Shown here one piece after another: positions 62,020-64,000 of a stretch of 64,000 nt of DNA (position 1 is the stretch's first letter; each line of letters opens with the position of its first letter). The stretch lies in contig JBGVDD010000028.1 of assembly GCA_045119215.1 (NCBI GenBank), forward strand, positions 1 to 64,000, read 5' to 3'. The position numbers were made by a program, and so were the translations under genes. The notes beneath the pieces are model-generated. The model did no database searches and was not told where the DNA came from. It saw only the letters and a list, made by a program, of their open reading frames with translations. The stretch is from RUG11237 sp045119215. GTDB taxonomy: Bacteria; Bacillota; Clostridia; Lachnospirales; Lachnospiraceae.

Positions 62020-62119
62020 GGTAATTTCTCCTTGTTATTTATTAATTGGTTACTGTGCACAGCAACAATTTCAACCCATTAAAAATGCATTTTTTCTTTT
62101 CCACCCTAGCTTTCTTTAT

Positions 62120-62148
62120 AGGATACAGCACACAAAACTTTTTTTCAA
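62120..62148 (-). promoter_or_regulatory. Probable pheA operon promoter
   Basis: TTGAAA (62148-62143), 17-nt spacer, TATCCT (62125-62120); about 100 nt before the start codon. Confidence 0.45.
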
Positions 62149-62247
62149 GTCTATTTCTCTAAAGACTACCTGTTACTTATTATTGGTTAATGCAAATTTA
62201 TACTTATGTCGGACCATAAAAACATTGTAACTTTTCTAACAGCATTC

Positions 62248-62276
62248 TTGCATTCTCCCTGACTACCCTTTATAAT
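62248..62276 (+). promoter_or_regulatory. Promoter of the DUF5050-like gene
   Basis: TTGCAT (62248-62253), 17-nt spacer, TATAAT (62271-62276); 42 nt before the start codon. Confidence 0.7.
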
Positions 62277-62318
62277 TAAAGCTAAAGACTATACAATATA
62301 CATGAGGGAGTAACTGCT

Positions 62319-63356
62319 ATGAATGAAAAAAAGAAAAATATACGGCTGGTGGCATTTTTACTTTTTTTTCTTATCTTGATAATTTCCATCACAATTGTGT
62401 TAATACAATTATCAAGACGAGTAAAAATGAACACAGACGCCGTGACCGGAAATACCACAGGAAATTTAAATAACAAAGGATTGTTTTGTGAAAAAGATGA
62501 CATATTATATTTTGCTAATGGATATGATAATAATAGTCTGTACTACTATAATGCAAACAATGGTAGCTGTAAAAAATTAGCTGACGGTCCTGTCAGTTCA
62601 ATTAATACAGATGATAATTATATTTATTTTGTTCGCGAAGCATCACGTTCCAAAGGAACTTTCGGAATGTCTAGTAATAATTTCGTTGGAATTTACCGTA
62701 TGGATAAAAAGGGAAAACGCAAGGTCAGATTACATAATGGTCCCGTAGGTTTAGCCCACTTAATCAATAATACCATTTACTATCAAAACTATTCCAATAA
62801 TTATGGTTTACATTTTTTTTCGGTAAAAATTGATGGAGATGAAGATGTGGAAATTTTTAAAGAAGCTATTCTTCCAACAGGCTACTACAATGGTTCCCTG
62901 CTATATGCCAATGTAGAAAACAATCATTTTGTATCTATTTTTGATGATGTGTCCAGAAAAAAAAACACATTATATGAAGGTGATTGCTATTTTCCCACCG
63001 TGGAAGCCAATTGTCTTTACTACATGGATATTTCTAACAACTATTGTCTAAAAAAATACAATTTAGATACCAAAGAGGAGATTATCCTAACAACAGAAAG
63101 ATTAGATAGCTTTAACATCCTGGGAGACACTATTTTTTACCAGGTAAGTGACGAAAAAAATCCTTGTTTAAAGCGAATGAAATCAGATGGAACAAATATG
63201 GAGGTTGTCCAAAATGGCATCTTTCATCAAATTAGCATGACGAAGAATTATACTTACTTTACAACTTTCAACAGCGATACGCCTATTTATCGAACCCCTA
63301 CCACAGGTGTCATTGACATAAATACTTTTACAGAGGCTCTAAATGCTGTTGATTAG
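62319..63356 (+). CDS. Membrane-anchored DUF5050-like beta-propeller protein
   Basis: 345 residues. A short basic start and one helix (about 9-30) anchor it outside the cell. The rest is a chain of repeats of about 40-45 residues with patterns such as DDILYFANGYDNNSLYYYN, NTIYYQNYSNN, NCLYYMDISNNYCLKKY and DTIFYQVSDEKN, as in DUF5050/propeller proteins. These domains usually bind ligands at the cell surface. GGGAG precedes the ATG. It lies directly before a carboxypeptidase gene (37 bp), so they may share a transcript. Confidence 0.75.
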   Translation: MNEKKKNIRLVAFLLFFLILIISITIVLIQLSRRVKMNTDAVTGNTTGNLNNKGLFCEKDDILYFANGYDNNSLYYYNANNGSCKKLADGPVSSINTDDNYIYFVREASRSKGTFGMSSNNFVGIYRMDKKGKRKVRLHNGPVGLAHLINNTIYYQNYSNNYGLHFFSVKIDGDEDVEIFKEAILPTGYYNGSLLYANVENNHFVSIFDDVSRKKNTLYEGDCYFPTVEANCLYYMDISNNYCLKKYNLDTKEEIILTTERLDSFNILGDTIFYQVSDEKNPCLKRMKSDGTNMEVVQNGIFHQISMTKNYTYFTTFNSDTPIYRTPTTGVIDINTFTEALNAVD

Positions 63357-63393
63357 TCATGCATTTCACACAGAAATAGGAGATTACTTTTTT

Positions 63394-64000
63394 ATGAAAA
63401 TAAATAAATTTTTAGCTAGCTTATTTTGTCTTTGTCTGTTGGTTTCAAATATGAGTATTACTTCATCAGCAGCCATGAATAATACCACAAATGAAAACAA
63501 CTACTCTGAAGAAGCATTACTTCGTTCACAGATACCTATAGAATCTAATGCTATCGAAAAATGGCCAGACGGACCTGTTTGCTATGCTGAATCTGCCATA
63601 CTAATTGAGGCTTCTACCGGCACCATCCTGTATGAAAAAAATGCTCACAAAAAAGAATATCCAGCAAGCATTACAAAAATAATGACTGGATTCCTTGCAG
63701 TGGAAAATGCGTCTTTAAATGATACTGTTACATTTTCCCATAATTCTGTTTTTGGTATTCCTTCTGGAAGCAGCATTGTAGGTGGTATTAATGAAGGTGA
63801 CCAGTATTCTATGGAATTTTGTCTTTATGGCTTAATGTTGTTATCTGGAAACGAAACTGCCATTGCCATTGCTGAACATGTTGCAGGAACTGCAGATAAG
63901 TTTGCTGAAATGATGAATGCTAAAGCAAAATCTTTAGGTTGTAAAGACACCCACTTTATCAATCCACACGGATTACACAATGAAAAACATTATACCTCCG
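63394..64000 (+). CDS. D-alanyl-D-alanine carboxypeptidase (S11), 3' end outside window
   Basis: About 202 residues are seen. A signal peptide (LASLFCLCLLVSNM), a Ser/Asn-rich linker, then the DacA-type domain: SITK with nucleophile Ser92 and Lys95, and SGN at 151-153. The KTG motif would lie beyond the right edge. It trims the last D-Ala from peptidoglycan stems and is a penicillin-binding protein. RBS AGGAG lies about 11 nt before the ATG. Confidence 0.92.
   Translation, partial: MKINKFLASLFCLCLLVSNMSITSSAAMNNTTNENNYSEEALLRSQIPIESNAIEKWPDGPVCYAESAILIEASTGTILYEKNAHKKEYPASITKIMTGFLAVENASLNDTVTFSHNSVFGIPSGSSIVGGINEGDQYSMEFCLYGLMLLSGNETAIAIAEHVAGTADKFAEMMNAKAKSLGCKDTHFINPHGLHNEKHYTS

Noticed and set aside
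60898..62318. T-box or Phe leader peptide before pheA
   Set aside because: No T-box core, Phe-rich short frame or terminator pair was seen in the upstream region.

Overview
The window looks like a chromosome segment of a low-GC, motile, Tad-pilus-bearing anaerobe of the Clostridia, most likely the family Lachnospiraceae. The grounds are AT-rich, Gram-positive style codon use, strong AGGAGG ribosome binding sites with frequent TTG/GTG starts, a SAM-I riboswitch on metK, a sigma-28 type flagellin promoter, and several protein types typical of that family (Tad locus with FHA and DUF5702-like proteins, BspA-like surface protein). No rRNA, tRNA, insertion sequence, prophage or CRISPR array was found; this is mostly core chromosome with small islands of decay.

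Layout: 1-3.6 kb holds the start of a BspA-like surface protein, the clpS-clpA adaptor/unfoldase pair followed by a 33-codon remnant of aat, and an Hpt phosphotransfer gene broken by an in-frame stop. 3.7-9.8 kb is a two-component system divergent from a three-gene MacB-like ABC export module with an unusual membrane-anchored beta-domain protein. 9.9-22.3 kb carries housekeeping genes: metK behind a SAM-I riboswitch, a trigger-factor-like lipoprotein foldase, an HD-GYP c-di-GMP phosphodiesterase with a long hairpin-rich leader, murA, a LysM/G5/M23 endopeptidase, a 2-hydroxyacid dehydrogenase-shikimate kinase fusion, murG, HIT and flavodoxin-SCP2 genes.

22.4-31.9 kb is one long minus-strand Tad (type IVc) pilus operon: two A24 prepilin peptidases, CpaE-like and CpaF ATPases, TadB/TadC, a 57-residue Flp pilin, a DUF5702-like protein, two TadE-like pseudopilins (one with a duplicated His/Cys module) and an FHA protein. 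32-38.7 kb has flagellin, fliS and a 1129-residue FliK-like protein. 38.8-46.1 kb has glgB with a self-regulated TetR gene, and a 1296-residue protein joining a TPR-like N-terminus, acidic tandem repeats and an AAA+ ATPase.

The most system-like region is 47-54.3 kb: a tight jetA-jetB-jetC (Wadjet/MksBEF-type SMC complex) operon with no jetD nuclease beside it. It is preceded, across a terminator-like hairpin and with almost no room for a separate promoter, by a small protein made of three copies of a C-x8-C-x7-C-x7-C module. Downstream of jetC lies a 1 kb stretch holding only degraded coding traces. 54.3-62 kb is a housekeeping operon pheA-DUF815 ATPase-trmB-pulA-hybrid histidine kinase, followed on the plus strand by a membrane-anchored DUF5050-like protein and the start of a penicillin-binding D,D-carboxypeptidase that runs off the window.
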